A stretch of DNA of 64,000 bases from Salinirubellus salinus (GTDB taxonomy: Archaea; Halobacteriota; Halobacteria; Halobacteriales; Haloarculaceae), in assembly GCF_025231485.1 (NCBI RefSeq), contig NZ_CP104003.1, forward strand, positions 2,294,001-2,358,000, in the 5' to 3' direction. The position numbers and the translations under genes are program-made. Under the pieces are notes generated by a model. The model searched no databases, was not told the origin of the DNA, and was given only the letters and a program-made list of their open reading frames with translations. Shown one piece after another: positions 34,032-43,002 of the stretch (the stretch's first letter is position 1; each line of letters begins with the position of its first letter).

Positions 34032-34784
34032 TCAGACTCCGCCCGACACCTGGAAGTAGAGGCTGGTGAACAGGATGGCGTTGTAGACGCCGTGGACCAG
34101 CGAGGGGACGACGATGTTCTCGGTGCGCTCGTAGATGGCACCGAGGATCATCCCGAGGACGAACGTCACGGAGATGTAGACGAGGATACCCGAGAGCGGG
34201 CCGCCGAGGAGGGCGAAGACGTGCGCGACGCCGAACAGGCTCGAGGCGATGGCGATGGCCGGCACCGCGGAGTACGAGCGCCGGAGCACCCCCTGGATGG
34301 CCCCGCGGAACAGGAGTTCCTCGCTCGGGCCGACGACGAGGATGGCGAGCGGGATGAGCAGCGGGACGAGCCCGGGGTTCTGCTGGCCGGCCTCGACGAT
34401 GCTGTTCTCGGCGGGGGTGACGTTCAGGAGCGAGACGATGGCCACGATGCCGAGGTAGCCCGCGAACAGCGCGACCAGCCCGCCGACGGTCCAGCCGACG
34501 TCCCTGAGCGTGGGGACCCGGAGGCCGACGAGGCCCCAGTTGTCGGTGACGGCCATGTACAGCACGACGGCGACGCCGAAGCCGACCCCCTGCAGGACGA
34601 TGCCGGCGATGGCGAACAGGATGGGCTGCTGCTGGAGGTCGATACCGACCGCACCGATGGTGACGATGCCGACGCCGAAGACGACGACGGCGGTCAGGAA
34701 GCCCGCGACGGTCAGGCCGACGCTGGTCCCGACGCTCCGGAGTTGCTGCCCCCGGTCGGCGTTCGAGGCTGTGGAGCCTTCCAT
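34032..34784 (-). CDS. CPBP-family intramembrane metalloprotease (CAAX/Abi)
   Basis: 250 aa, about seven to eight membrane helices. The three catalytic motifs are present: EELLFRGAIQG (EExxxR type), SLFGVAHVFALLG (FxxxH) and SLVHGVYNAILF (HxxxN). Family members process or bind membrane proteins. The frame ends 55 bp before pgi. The N-terminus is a short polar stretch with ASNADRGQQL. Confidence 0.9.
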   Translation of the reverse strand: MEGSTASNADRGQQLRSVGTSVGLTVAGFLTAVVVFGVGIVTIGAVGIDLQQQPILFAIAGIVLQGVGFGVAVVLYMAVTDNWGLVGLRVPTLRDVGWTVGGLVALFAGYLGIVAIVSLLNVTPAENSIVEAGQQNPGLVPLLIPLAILVVGPSEELLFRGAIQGVLRRSYSAVPAIAIASSLFGVAHVFALLGGPLSGILVYISVTFVLGMILGAIYERTENIVVPSLVHGVYNAILFTSLYFQVSGGV

Positions 34785-34839
34785 TGCCCCGGACTACGGG
34801 CCGGCGTCGAATATCCCTTTCCTCCTTGGCCGAGCAGCC

Positions 34840-36132
34840 CTACTCCACCACCAGTCGCCGCTTCTCGGCCACCGCGTCGGCCTCCTCGAACTCGCCACCG
34901 CCGAGCAGACCGCGGGCCGCACGCTTGCCCCACTCCACCGCCGGCTGGGTGAACGTCTCCACGCCGTGGAGTTCCCCGACGAGGATGCAGGCCGCCTCCA
35001 TCGCCACGAGCAGTTCGCCAACGCCCTCCGGCGTCGGGTCGACGGTCAGCCGGACGTTCGGCTGGCCGGCCGCCGCCAGCGACGCCTCCGTCGCCGCGAA
35101 CTCCGCGTCGACGAGGTCGCCGAGCGTCGTCTCACCGTCCCCGAGGTAGGCGAGACCCGCCACGTCCGTCTCCGGGATGGGCACGTCGGGGCGCTCGCTC
35201 GACTGGACGAGCGTCACGAGCTTGTCGTGCCGGCCGGCGCGGTAGAGTTGCAGCTGGGAGTGCTGGTCGGTCGCGCCGAGCGCCCGCACCGGCGTCTGGC
35301 CGAGGCCGTCCTTCCCGAGCGACTCGGCCCAGAGCTGGGCGAACCACTCGGCGAACGGCTCGAGCGACTCGAGGTAGGGCATCACGGCGTTCGTCGTCGC
35401 ACCGCGGTTCTCCAGCGCGTAGCAGACCGCGCCGTAGGCGTAGGCCGGCGAGTCGAACAGCGACAGCGCGAGCGACTCGCGGGCCGCGCGGCCGCCGACG
35501 AGGACGCCCTCGACGTCGCCGCCCAGGATCGCGGCCGGGACCAGCCCCACCGTCGAGAGCGCGGCGAACCGGCCGGGAACCCCCTCGGGCACGTCGAGCG
35601 CGGGCAGGCCCTCCGTCTCGGCGGCCGCCCGGAGCGGACCGTCCGCGCCAGTCGTGACGACGGTCCGCTCGGTCCAGTCGACGCCGGCCTCGGTCATCGC
35701 CTCGCGGACGACGAGGAAGTTCGCCAGCGTCTCGGCGGTGGTGCCGGACTTCGAGACGACGTGGACGGCGGTGTCGGCCAGCGGGAGCGCGTCGAGGACG
35801 CGCCGGGTCTCCGCGGGGTCCACGTTGTCGAGGACGGCGTGGCCGTCGAGTCCGAGCGCACGCGAGACGGTGACGGCGCCGAGCGCTGACCCGCCGATGC
35901 CGACGGTGAGGACGTGGTCGGCGTCGGTCAGCGGTTCGACCGCCTCACGGATCTCCGTCGCGTCCGTCGTCTCGGGGAGGTTCAGCGCGGCGTAACCGAA
36001 CTCGTCGTCGGCCATCCCCCGTTCGATGCGTTCGTGGACGCGTGCGACCCGCTCGTCGAGTCGTTCGAGTGCCCCCTCGGAGACGCCCGGCCGGGCGACG
36101 TCCGAGAGCGCGTTGCCGATGTCGACCTGCAT
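34840..36132 (-). CDS. pgi: Glucose-6-phosphate isomerase
   Basis: 430 aa, PGI-superfamily of the short archaeal/bacterial type. Sugar-phosphate binding motifs: TVGIGGSALGAVTVSRAL and HVVSKSGTTAETLANF. A later TQPAVEWGKRAARGLLGG matches the C-terminal PGI signature. It interconverts glucose-6-phosphate and fructose-6-phosphate; in haloarchaea mainly for gluconeogenesis and sugar breakdown. Its start overlaps no neighbour. Confidence 0.95.
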   Translation of the reverse strand: MQVDIGNALSDVARPGVSEGALERLDERVARVHERIERGMADDEFGYAALNLPETTDATEIREAVEPLTDADHVLTVGIGGSALGAVTVSRALGLDGHAVLDNVDPAETRRVLDALPLADTAVHVVSKSGTTAETLANFLVVREAMTEAGVDWTERTVVTTGADGPLRAAAETEGLPALDVPEGVPGRFAALSTVGLVPAAILGGDVEGVLVGGRAARESLALSLFDSPAYAYGAVCYALENRGATTNAVMPYLESLEPFAEWFAQLWAESLGKDGLGQTPVRALGATDQHSQLQLYRAGRHDKLVTLVQSSERPDVPIPETDVAGLAYLGDGETTLGDLVDAEFAATEASLAAAGQPNVRLTVDPTPEGVGELLVAMEAACILVGELHGVETFTQPAVEWGKRAARGLLGGGEFEEADAVAEKRRLVVE

Positions 36133-36234
36133 ACTCGGGTCTCAGAGCGTGGGGGCAAGACGTTTGGTTTCTGCGTGGCGCCCGCGTGTGCCGACAGCGT
36201 CACGCCTAAGCGGCGCTCGCCCCCACTGCCGGGT

Positions 36235-36660
36235 GTGCAGTCCGACGACCCGACGGTCATCCGGTCGCTCGCGGTCCACACCGACGACGTGGTGGCGGCG
36301 CTCGAGGCCAACGCCGCACGCGACGCCGGCGCCGTCCTGCGCGTGACCCCGCCGTTCAACGGCCGGATGCGTGCGCGCCTCCACCTCGCCGGCGGCGAGG
36401 GCGCGTACGACACCGACCCCGAACCGATACACCTCGCGCCCGAGCGACTCGTCGACGACGAGGCACCCCCCTATCCGACGCCCGACGAGACGGAGGACGA
36501 GTTGCGCGAGCGCGGCGAGTACAGCACGGACCGACACCGCGAGTACCACGCCGAGCGGGTCGACACGTGGCGCGAGGCGCTCCGTGACCACCTCGTCGAG
36601 CGGACCGCCGTCCCGGCCGTCGCGGCGGGCCACGACGTCGACGTCCTGCCCCTCGGCTGA
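36235..36660 (+). CDS. Conserved haloarchaeal protein (DUF8009-like)
   Basis: 141 aa from a GTG at 36235 (another GTG lies 2 nt earlier but out of frame). No membrane segment. It has VLRVTPPFNGRMRARLHLAG and an acidic C-terminal half with RHREYHAERVDTWREALRDH. I recall similar haloarchaeal proteins (DUF8009) without known function. A TATA-like CGCCTAAGC lies about 27 nt upstream. Confidence 0.65.
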   Translation: MQSDDPTVIRSLAVHTDDVVAALEANAARDAGAVLRVTPPFNGRMRARLHLAGGEGAYDTDPEPIHLAPERLVDDEAPPYPTPDETEDELRERGEYSTDRHREYHAERVDTWREALRDHLVERTAVPAVAAGHDVDVLPLG

Positions 36661-36750
36661 GGGACCGCCGCGACACCGACCACGCCGCCCGCGAGACGGG
36701 AACGCTCCCCACGACTATCGAGCACTCCGTAGTTTCCGGAACCAATCTCT

Positions 36751-36783
36751 CAGAGGCGTTCGTAAAACTTCTAACCGCCTCTG
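36751..36783. other. Inverted repeat in intergenic region before small membrane gene
   Basis: CAGAGGCG (36751-36758) and CGCCTCTG (36776-36783) form a perfect 8-bp stem with a 17-nt AT-richer loop. It is 120 bp upstream of the small membrane gene and 91 bp after the previous stop. It may be a terminator or regulatory hairpin. The rest of 36661-36903 contains a TATA-like GGTATATGG at 36857 and nothing else I recognise. Confidence 0.45.
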
Positions 36784-36903
36784 AGCACTTCGTGAAACGT
36801 CCGTTTCCCACCCAGTAACCGGAGTGAAAGGTGCTGAAATCAATCGAATGCTCTGTCGGGTATATGGGGTCGGCTGCCCATGGTCTGGGTGAGGCCGCAC
36901 CCC

Positions 36904-37152
36904 ATGTCCACCACGACTCCCTCCACCCTGACCGACGAACGAACGACTGCCCTCCAGGACGTTGCCGCCCGCGCGGCACGGAGCCTCCGTGGCCCCGTCC
37001 AGGCCCTCGGGTTCTGGAGTGCCGTCCTGCTGCCGTTCGCCTCGCTGTACCTCCTGGCCGACGGTCTGGCCGGGAGCGAACTGGCCCCGCTTGTCGCGCT
37101 CCTCGTGCTGAACGCCCTCGCGCTGGTCGTCGGCCACGACCACCGTCGCTGA
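36904..37152 (+). CDS. Small membrane protein, unknown
   Basis: 82 aa from the ATG at 36904, which begins MSTTTPSTLTDERTTALQDV. Two membrane segments: WSAVLLPFASLYLLADGLAG and LAPLVALLVLNALALVVGHD. It ends HRR. No relative recognised. The upstream in-frame ATG at 36880 adds MVWVRPHP and is less likely given the TATA-like tract at 36857. Confidence 0.6.
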   Translation: MSTTTPSTLTDERTTALQDVAARAARSLRGPVQALGFWSAVLLPFASLYLLADGLAGSELAPLVALLVLNALALVVGHDHRR

Positions 37153-37275
37153 CCCGACCCCGCACCCCGCGTTCGGCCCTCACCGGTCCCCTTCTTCCCC
37201 GCGGCCCGACACACGACGGCCGGACTGGCGAGTGCCAACACAGGGTTCTCGCCGTCGGCCGACCACCGGCCCGCC

Positions 37276-37689
37276 ATGGCAGAGCAGGAACACGGCATCG
37301 GTGTCGACGTCGAACACGTCGACCAGGAGGGCGAGCGACCCGAGGCAGGCGACGGGTTCTTCGAGCGACTGGTCGGCGACCTGAGCGACCGGGCGGGCGT
37401 CGAGTCGGTCTACGGCGACCCGGTCACCGTGGGCGACCGGACCGTCGTCCCCGTCGCCCGCGTCGCCTACGGCTTCGGCGGCGGCTCCGGGGAGGGCGAT
37501 GACGGCGAGGGCTTCGGTGCCGGCGGTGGCGTCAGCGCCACTCCCATCGGCGCCCTCGAGGTCGACGGCGACGGGACGCGGTTCGTCCGGTTCGACGAGC
37601 GACGACGCCTCCTCGGGGTCGCCGGACTGACGTTCCTCGCCGGTATCGCGCTCGGCCGGCTCGGGAACCGGACCAGTAGCGACGACTGA
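37276..37689 (+). CDS. GerW/YtfJ-family protein
   Basis: 137 aa. Core motif VYGDPVTVGDRTVVPVARVAYGFGGG, a Gly-rich loop (GFGAGGG) and VSATPIGALEV are typical of the GerW (sporulation protein YtfJ) family. In archaea its function is unknown. A C-terminal hydrophobic stretch (LLGVAGLTFLAGIALGRLG) may associate it with the membrane. Convergent with the downstream UPF0104 gene. Confidence 0.85.
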   Translation: MAEQEHGIGVDVEHVDQEGERPEAGDGFFERLVGDLSDRAGVESVYGDPVTVGDRTVVPVARVAYGFGGGSGEGDDGEGFGAGGGVSATPIGALEVDGDGTRFVRFDERRRLLGVAGLTFLAGIALGRLGNRTSSDD

Positions 37690-37707
37690 CGCCCGACGAC
37701 GGCGCCG

Positions 37708-38754
37708 TCACTCCTCGACGTCGGCCGCCGTCGGCCGGCCGCCGGGGCGCACCGCGACACCCACGCCACCGAGGAGCGCCGAGAACCCGTCGCCGGTCGC
37801 GCGGTAGAGCAACACCGCGGCGCCGACCGTCGCCACCGGGAGACCGGTGAGCGCCACGAGCAGTCCCGTGAGTGCCAGCTCCACCCCGCCGATACCGCCC
37901 GGCAGGGGGACGCCGTTGGCGACGGTTCCCGCGGGGACGACGAACAGCGCCAGCGCGAGCGGGACGGGCGCACCGAGTGCCGCGAACGCGAGGTAGAGCG
38001 GCAGTGCGGCGAGACACCAGCCGAGCGCCGCGAAGATCAGCGCCCACGCGAGCGCCCGGCGGTCGCCGCGGATGGACGCGAGCGTGCCCGCCGCCCGGTC
38101 GAGGGCCTCCTCCACGCGCGGGCGCGCGAGGCGCGTCGCCACCCGTGTCGAGAGCCGTCCGACCGTGGCCCGCCCGACGGCCGCGAGGCGGTGGACGGCC
38201 GTGCGGACCAGCCCCGGTCGCCGGCCGACGGCCGTGGCCACCACGCCGAGAGTCACGGTCAGCCCCGCCGTCGCCGGGAGCAGCGCGCGCCCGACGGGGA
38301 CTGAGACGGCGTCGGCGACGGGAGCGGGGACGCCGACGAACGCGAGGCCGACGAGGGCGGGCGGGACACAGCCGAGGAAGCCGACGACCTTCCCGGTCAG
38401 CACCGCCGTCAGGTCGCGCTCGAAGCCGAGTCGCGTCTCGCGCCCCAGCGCGTAGGCCATCACCGCCGGGCCGCCGGCGCGGCCGCCGGGGAGCGTGAGC
38501 TTCAGGAAGACGCCGGTGACGTACGCGAGGCCGAACGCGCCCGGTGCGGCCGTCGCGCCGGCCGCGTGGTGGAGGCGGCGCTGTGCCTCGCTCCACGACG
38601 CGAGCGCGCCGAACGTCGACAGACAGGCCAGCACCACGAGTCGCGGGTCGGCGCGCGAGAGGTCACGCACCACCCGCTCGGGACCGAGGACGAGGAGGAA
38701 GCCCACGAGTAGGGCGACGGCGAGGAGAGCGGCGAGCGGGCGGCGACGACGCAT
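37708..38754 (-). CDS. Lysylphosphatidylglycerol-synthase-type (UPF0104) membrane protein
   Basis: 348 aa, about eight membrane helices. The family motif region (AYVTGVFLKLTLPGGRAGGP then AYALGRETRL) and PLPGGIGGVELALTGLLVAL near the C-terminus match UPF0104/LPG synthase TM proteins. These flip or transport lipids; no aminoacyl-transferase domain is attached, so it is not a complete MprF. The ATG at 38754 is chosen because the longer frame has no membrane start. Confidence 0.88.
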   Translation of the reverse strand: MRRRRPLAALLAVALLVGFLLVLGPERVVRDLSRADPRLVVLACLSTFGALASWSEAQRRLHHAAGATAAPGAFGLAYVTGVFLKLTLPGGRAGGPAVMAYALGRETRLGFERDLTAVLTGKVVGFLGCVPPALVGLAFVGVPAPVADAVSVPVGRALLPATAGLTVTLGVVATAVGRRPGLVRTAVHRLAAVGRATVGRLSTRVATRLARPRVEEALDRAAGTLASIRGDRRALAWALIFAALGWCLAALPLYLAFAALGAPVPLALALFVVPAGTVANGVPLPGGIGGVELALTGLLVALTGLPVATVGAAVLLYRATGDGFSALLGGVGVAVRPGGRPTAADVEE

Positions 38755-38871
38755 CGACGGAACGTGGGGTTCGACGAATTTGAGTCTGCGGGTCGGTCCA
38801 TCGCGCGAGTCCCGGCCCGTCCCGGCGGGCCGTGTCGAGGGCTTTTCGACCACCGGGGCCGACGCGGGGGT

Positions 38872-39111
38872 ATGGAGTGGCACGTCGTGGACGACGGCGA
38901 GGAGCGGATCGAGTGGGAGCGCCGCGACCGGTTCGTCCGGGTCGTCTGCCGGGCGACGACGAGCGGCGAGTGGGCGGTGACGCTCGACGCGCTCGAACAG
39001 GCTCCCGAGGGACAGGACTACGCCCGGGAGACGCACCCGACCCGCGAGGCGGCCGAGGAGCGGGCGGCGGCGTGGCGCGAGGCCTACGCGGGCGAGGACG
39101 AGGACGGGTGA
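38872..39111 (+). CDS. Small conserved haloarchaeal protein (DUF7543-like)
   Basis: 79 aa. MEWHVVDDGEERIEWERRDR then VVCRATTSGEWAVTLDALEQ, followed by a charged helix. A short alpha/beta protein. From memory similar to the DUF7543 family; function unknown. It precedes the S66-type gene by 45 bp in the same direction. Confidence 0.6.
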   Translation: MEWHVVDDGEERIEWERRDRFVRVVCRATTSGEWAVTLDALEQAPEGQDYARETHPTREAAEERAAAWREAYAGEDEDG

Positions 39112-39156
39112 CACGCCCGGCCAAACCACTTGTACGACCGCGCCGCACGCGGGGAC

Positions 39157-40221
39157 GTGACCGACGACGCCACCCCGACCGTCGCCCCACCCGTCTCGCC
39201 CGGTGACCGGGTGGCGGTGCTGTCGCCCGCCTCGGGCGGCGGCCACCGCTTCCCCCACCCGTACGAGCGTGGCCTCCGCCTGCTCCGCGAGCGCTTCGAC
39301 CTCGAGCCCGTGGCGTTCCCGACGGCGACGAGGTCGAGCGAGTGGCTCTACGACCACCCCGAGGAACGCGCCCGCGACCTCGAACGGGCGTTCCGGGACC
39401 CGGACATCGGAGCCGTCCTCGCCACCATCGGCGGCAACGACCAGGTCCGGGTCCTGAAGCACCTCGACGGGGACGTCCTCGCCGCCACCCCGACCCGGTT
39501 CTTCGGGTCGAGCGACAACACCCACCTCCACAGCCTGCTCTGGGAGCGCGGCGTCGTCTCGTACTACGGCGGCGACGTGCTGACGACGCTCGGGACGGCC
39601 GTCGACCGCTTCGCCGAGGCGGGCGAGTGGCTCGGGCGCGCCCTGTTCGACGAGACGTTCGGCGACCTCACGCCGGCGGCCGAGTGGACCGACGAGGACC
39701 CGGACTGGTTCGCGCCCGACTACCACGGGACGGCCCTCGAACGCGAACCGTGGGAGTGGGCGTGGCGTGGCGGCGACCAGCGCGCCGAGGGCCGGCTCTG
39801 GGGGGGCTGTCTGGAGGTCCTCGACACCGTCCTCGCGGCCGACCGGACCTGTCCCGGGACCGACGCGCTGGCGGGCGGCGTGCTGTTCCTCGAGTCGAGC
39901 GAGGAACTGCCGGGCGAGAGTGAGGTGAGGCGGATGCTCCTCGGCATGGGCGAACGTGGGGTGCTCGGGGCGGTCGACGCCGTCCTCGTCGGGCGACCGA
40001 AGGCCCGGAACCCCCACGAGGACCCCGGCTCCGAGGCGCGGGCCGCGTACCGCGAGGCGCAGTACGACCTCGTGACGGACGTGGTCGCGGAGTACGCCCC
40101 CGAGGTGCCGGTGGTCTGCGGGGTCGACGTGGGCCACACCTACCCGACGGCGCCGCTCCCCGTGGGCGGGCGGTGCGTGGTCGACCCGGCGGCCGAGCGC
40201 GTCACGTTCCCGACCCGGTGA
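39157..40221 (+). CDS. S66-family LD-carboxypeptidase (MccF-like)
   Basis: 354 aa from the GTG at 39157 (TTG at 39130 is an alternative). Serine peptidase family S66 with the nucleophile in FFGSSDNTHLHS, the catalytic Glu region in GVLFLESSEE and His in VDVGHTYPTAPLPVG. Such enzymes cut muropeptides in bacteria or detoxify peptide-nucleotide toxins (MccF). Haloarchaea lack murein, so the substrate here is not known. A 9-bp-armed inverted repeat follows the stop. Confidence 0.85.
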   Translation: MTDDATPTVAPPVSPGDRVAVLSPASGGGHRFPHPYERGLRLLRERFDLEPVAFPTATRSSEWLYDHPEERARDLERAFRDPDIGAVLATIGGNDQVRVLKHLDGDVLAATPTRFFGSSDNTHLHSLLWERGVVSYYGGDVLTTLGTAVDRFAEAGEWLGRALFDETFGDLTPAAEWTDEDPDWFAPDYHGTALEREPWEWAWRGGDQRAEGRLWGGCLEVLDTVLAADRTCPGTDALAGGVLFLESSEELPGESEVRRMLLGMGERGVLGAVDAVLVGRPKARNPHEDPGSEARAAYREAQYDLVTDVVAEYAPEVPVVCGVDVGHTYPTAPLPVGGRCVVDPAAERVTFPTR

Positions 40222-40232
40222 ACCGGCAGACA

Positions 40233-40252
40233 TAGGTGGCCCCGGCCACCTA
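40233..40252. promoter_or_regulatory. 20-nt inverted repeat before the KaiC-like gene
   Basis: TAGGTGGCCCCGGCCACCTA, 9-bp arms with a CC centre, lies 11 nt after the S66 stop and 10 nt before the ATG at 40263. It could be an operator, a terminator of the S66 gene, or an RNA hairpin hiding the start codon. The arms are too short and the T-run is missing for a classic terminator. Confidence 0.5.
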
Positions 40253-40262
40253 CCTTGTCCCG

Positions 40263-40841
40263 ATGAGCGAAGAGTCCGGGCCGGTCGCACTGAGCGAGGC
40301 CCGAACCGTCCTCCTCCTGGGCGCACCACACGACTCGCACATGGGCGAGGGGTGTCGCAGCCTGATCCACGGCGGTGACGCCGACCACGTCCTGGTCGTC
40401 CTGCTGGCACGCTCCCCGCGCGAGTGGATCGAGTGGTGGGAGCGCCACGAGGGGACGGTACCCGAGGAACTGGTGTTCGTCACCACCGGCGACCCGCCCT
40501 CCGGGCTCCCGCCGGGGACGAGCGTCGAGCGGGTCTCCTCGCCGACGGACCTGACCGCACTCGGCATCCGCGCGGCGGACCACCTCGAGCGCTGGGCCGA
40601 ACAGGGGGTCAAGCCGTCGCTCTGTTTCGACTCGCTGACCGTCCTCCTGCAGTACGTCGACGTGGAGACGGCGTACAAGTTCCTGCACGCGCTCTCGACC
40701 CGCGTGGCGAACGCGGACGCGCGCGCACACGTCCACCTCGACCCGCGGACCATGGACGAACGGACGCTCTCGACGGTCGAGTCCATCTTCTCGGCCGTCG
40801 CCCGCCACGACGGCGAGTCGTGGAACATCGGCCGGCGCTGA
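40263..40841 (+). CDS. RecA/KaiC-fold-like protein without Walker A (DUF7504-like)
   Basis: 192 aa. It resembles the haloarchaeal KaiC-like signal-transduction proteins: VLLLGAPHDSHMGEGCRSLI at the P-loop place lacks the GxxxxGK[ST] motif, while LCFDSLTVLLQYVDVETAYK fits the Walker-B region. It is therefore probably a catalytically silent relative. It borders the chemotaxis cluster and is convergent with the chemoreceptor fragment. Role unknown. Confidence 0.6.
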   Translation: MSEESGPVALSEARTVLLLGAPHDSHMGEGCRSLIHGGDADHVLVVLLARSPREWIEWWERHEGTVPEELVFVTTGDPPSGLPPGTSVERVSSPTDLTALGIRAADHLERWAEQGVKPSLCFDSLTVLLQYVDVETAYKFLHALSTRVANADARAHVHLDPRTMDERTLSTVESIFSAVARHDGESWNIGRR

Positions 40842-40859
40842 ACCGGAGCGGAGCGGTGA

Positions 40860-41225
40860 CTACCGCTCGCCGCCGTCGGTCACCGCCGGGCCGGTCGTCG
40901 GGCCGTCCGCACCGGTCGCCTGTGCGCCGCGGCGCCCGTCGAACGCGTCCAGCAACGCCGCCAGGTCCTCCGTCCGCCGAGCGAGGTGCTCGACGCCGTC
41001 GGACACCTCGGCCACCGCCGAGGCCTGTTGCTGGGCCGCGGCGCTCACACTCTGTGCCTCCGCGCTGGTCCGGTCGGTCTCGGCCTCGATGCGGTCCATC
41101 CCGCTGCGGGCGGCGTTCGCCGCCGTCGTCCCACGCTTCCCGTCCGCCGCCGCGTCCGTGGTCAGCGACGAGAGCTGGGCCGTGGAGGACGATATCTCCT
41201 CGACGGCGGCCGAGAGGTCGTTCAT
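40860..41225 (-). CDS. Truncated chemoreceptor-like (MCP) coiled-coil protein
   Basis: 121 aa from the ATG at 41225. The helix MNDLSAAVEEISSSTAQLSS and AAQQQASAVAEVSDGVEHLA resemble the MCP cytoplasmic hairpin near its C-terminal arm, but the conserved tip motif that binds CheA/CheW (GRGFAVVA-like) is absent. No transmembrane or ligand domain is present. It follows cheD at 100 bp in the same direction. Either a relic of a deleted receptor or a small coiled-coil protein. The part of the frame upstream of 41225 only overlaps cheD. Confidence 0.55.
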   Translation of the reverse strand: MNDLSAAVEEISSSTAQLSSLTTDAAADGKRGTTAANAARSGMDRIEAETDRTSAEAQSVSAAAQQQASAVAEVSDGVEHLARRTEDLAALLDAFDGRRGAQATGADGPTTGPAVTDGGER

Positions 41226-41325
41226 CGAGTCGGTCAGGTCGAGCAGTCGCTCGGTCTGATCGGCCGACCCGTCGGGTCGAGTCCCGTCCGGCGTCCCGGG
41301 CGGTCCCGGGGCACCGGAACGGAGT

Positions 41326-41841
41326 TCAGAGTAACAGGTCGCCACTGGCCGCCGAGGCGACGAGGAGGGCACCCGAGTCCACCTCCAGCGTGAGCGACCG
41401 GCCGTGATCGCCGCCCACGTCCCGGCCGACGACGGGGACGCCGGCGCGTTCGAGCGCCGCCTCGGCGGCCTCGACGTTCCGCTCGCCGATGCTCCCGTCC
41501 GCCGAGGAGAACTCGAACATGTCGCTGCCGCCCGCGAGTTTCGCCCGGAGGTCGGTGGCACCCTGCTGGCGCAGGGCCTCGACGAGCGCCGGGACGGCCG
41601 TGTTCGCGTACTTGCCGGGGCGGTCGGGGTCGCTCGCCTCGGGGAGCATCACGTGGGCGAGCCCGGCGACGCCGGCCGCACGGTCGGAGAGCGCCACGCC
41701 GACACAGGAACCGAACCCCGACGAGCGGAGCCGCTCACCCGTGGCGGCAGTCCGGAACTCCGCGATGCCGACCCGTATCGTCTGGGGGTCGTCGGTGGCG
41801 TCGACCGGCGCCGTCTCGGCCGCCGAGCCGTAGACCCGCAT
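41326..41841 (-). CDS. cheD: Chemoreceptor glutamine deamidase CheD
   Basis: 171 aa. Deamidates receptor glutamines and is controlled by CheC. Active-site cysteine Cys46 in SSGFGSCVGVAL and His63 in GLAHVMLPEAS are present, followed by KYANTAVPAL and LRAKLAGGSDMFEF as family motifs. Its ATG overlaps the last base of cheC, so the genes are tightly coupled. Confidence 0.95.
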   Translation of the reverse strand: MRVYGSAAETAPVDATDDPQTIRVGIAEFRTAATGERLRSSGFGSCVGVALSDRAAGVAGLAHVMLPEASDPDRPGKYANTAVPALVEALRQQGATDLRAKLAGGSDMFEFSSADGSIGERNVEAAEAALERAGVPVVGRDVGGDHGRSLTLEVDSGALLVASAASGDLLL

Positions 41842-43001
41842 CAGTCGGCGGCGGTCGGCAGTGTCTCGAGTGCCCGTTCCAGGTCCCGTTCCTTCGGGAG
41901 CGCGTAGACCTCACAGCCGAACGCCCGCTCCGGGGTCCGTATCTCCGACTCGACGAGGAACGCGTGGTCCTGTGTGGCCGCCAGCGTGGCCGCCAGCGGG
42001 TCGAGGATGGCCGGCCCCATGTCGTGGACGAACTGCGGCGGCGAGATGTCGATGGTCGTCTCCAGCGCGTTCGCCCAGCCGTCGACGAACCCGCTCGTGA
42101 GGACGTTGCCGATCTCCTGGATGGCGGACTGGCGCATCCCCTCGAACCCCTCGCCCTCGGCGCCCGGCATCAGGGCCTCCACGACCCCTTCGGCGGACGG
42201 TTCGTCGAACAGGATGGCGATGTACCCCTCCGGGGGGCCCCCGAACTCCAGTACGGTCCCCACGCGCACGTCCCCGTCGAGGTGGCCCGGGATGGACTCG
42301 ATGGGGACGAACGTGAGCGTGCTCACCGCCACCTCGGCGTCGATACCCGTCATCGCGCTCATGTTGGCGGTGGCCTGACGCGCCCCGTCCTCGACGAGTG
42401 CGTTGAACTGTCCGAGTCGGTCGACCGGCACGCCCGCGAACGGGGAGCCCGCGACGCTCTCCGGCGTCGGGAACATGAAGATGCGGAACGAGAGGTCCTC
42501 GCCCACCCCGCGGAGTTCGCTCTCGAAGACGAAGGTGTCCGCCGCCGTGTCGTCGAGGAGTCCCCCGAGCGGTCCGGCGACCCCCGCGTCGGCCCCCTCG
42601 CGTTCGACGAACTCGGGCGGCGTGATGTCGATGGTCTCACCGAGGTAGTCCGCCCAGCCGTCGATGAACCCGGAGATGGTGATGTTGCCGACCTCCTGCA
42701 GGCCGGCCCGGGAGTCGGCCTCGTCGGCGTCCGGCAGGAGCGACTCCACCACCCGGTTGGCGCAGGCCGGGTCGAACCAGAGCAGCGTCTCGCCGGCGAG
42801 GCCGCCGTCGAACCCGATGCGGACGCCGACGAACGGCTCCGCGAGCGTTCGCCGGACGTCCTCGGCCGTCGACACCCGGACGCGGGTGACGTCCACCTCC
42901 GTCTCTATGCCGGTGAGCGCGGAGAGCGACGCGGACGCGGCCGTGGCCCCGGCGTCGGCCAGCCGGGTGACCGTCCCCAGCGAGTCGAGGTCGACAGCCA
43001 T
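41841..43001 (-). CDS. cheC: Double-domain CheC phosphatase
   Basis: 386 aa with two CheC repeats: the first has QEVGNITISGFIDGW (about 100-115), the second QEIGNVLTSGFVDGW (about 310-325). Each shows the Glu...Asn pair of the CheY-P phosphatase site. Both copies start with TGI(D/E)(A/T)EV. It dephosphorylates CheY and interacts with CheD. The fusion of two copies is a known haloarchaeal arrangement. Located between cheY (1 bp before) and cheD. Confidence 0.93.
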   Translation of the reverse strand: MAVDLDSLGTVTRLADAGATAASASLSALTGIETEVDVTRVRVSTAEDVRRTLAEPFVGVRIGFDGGLAGETLLWFDPACANRVVESLLPDADEADSRAGLQEVGNITISGFIDGWADYLGETIDITPPEFVEREGADAGVAGPLGGLLDDTAADTFVFESELRGVGEDLSFRIFMFPTPESVAGSPFAGVPVDRLGQFNALVEDGARQATANMSAMTGIDAEVAVSTLTFVPIESIPGHLDGDVRVGTVLEFGGPPEGYIAILFDEPSAEGVVEALMPGAEGEGFEGMRQSAIQEIGNVLTSGFVDGWANALETTIDISPPQFVHDMGPAILDPLAATLAATQDHAFLVESEIRTPERAFGCEVYALPKERDLERALETLPTAAD

Positions 43002-43002
43002 C

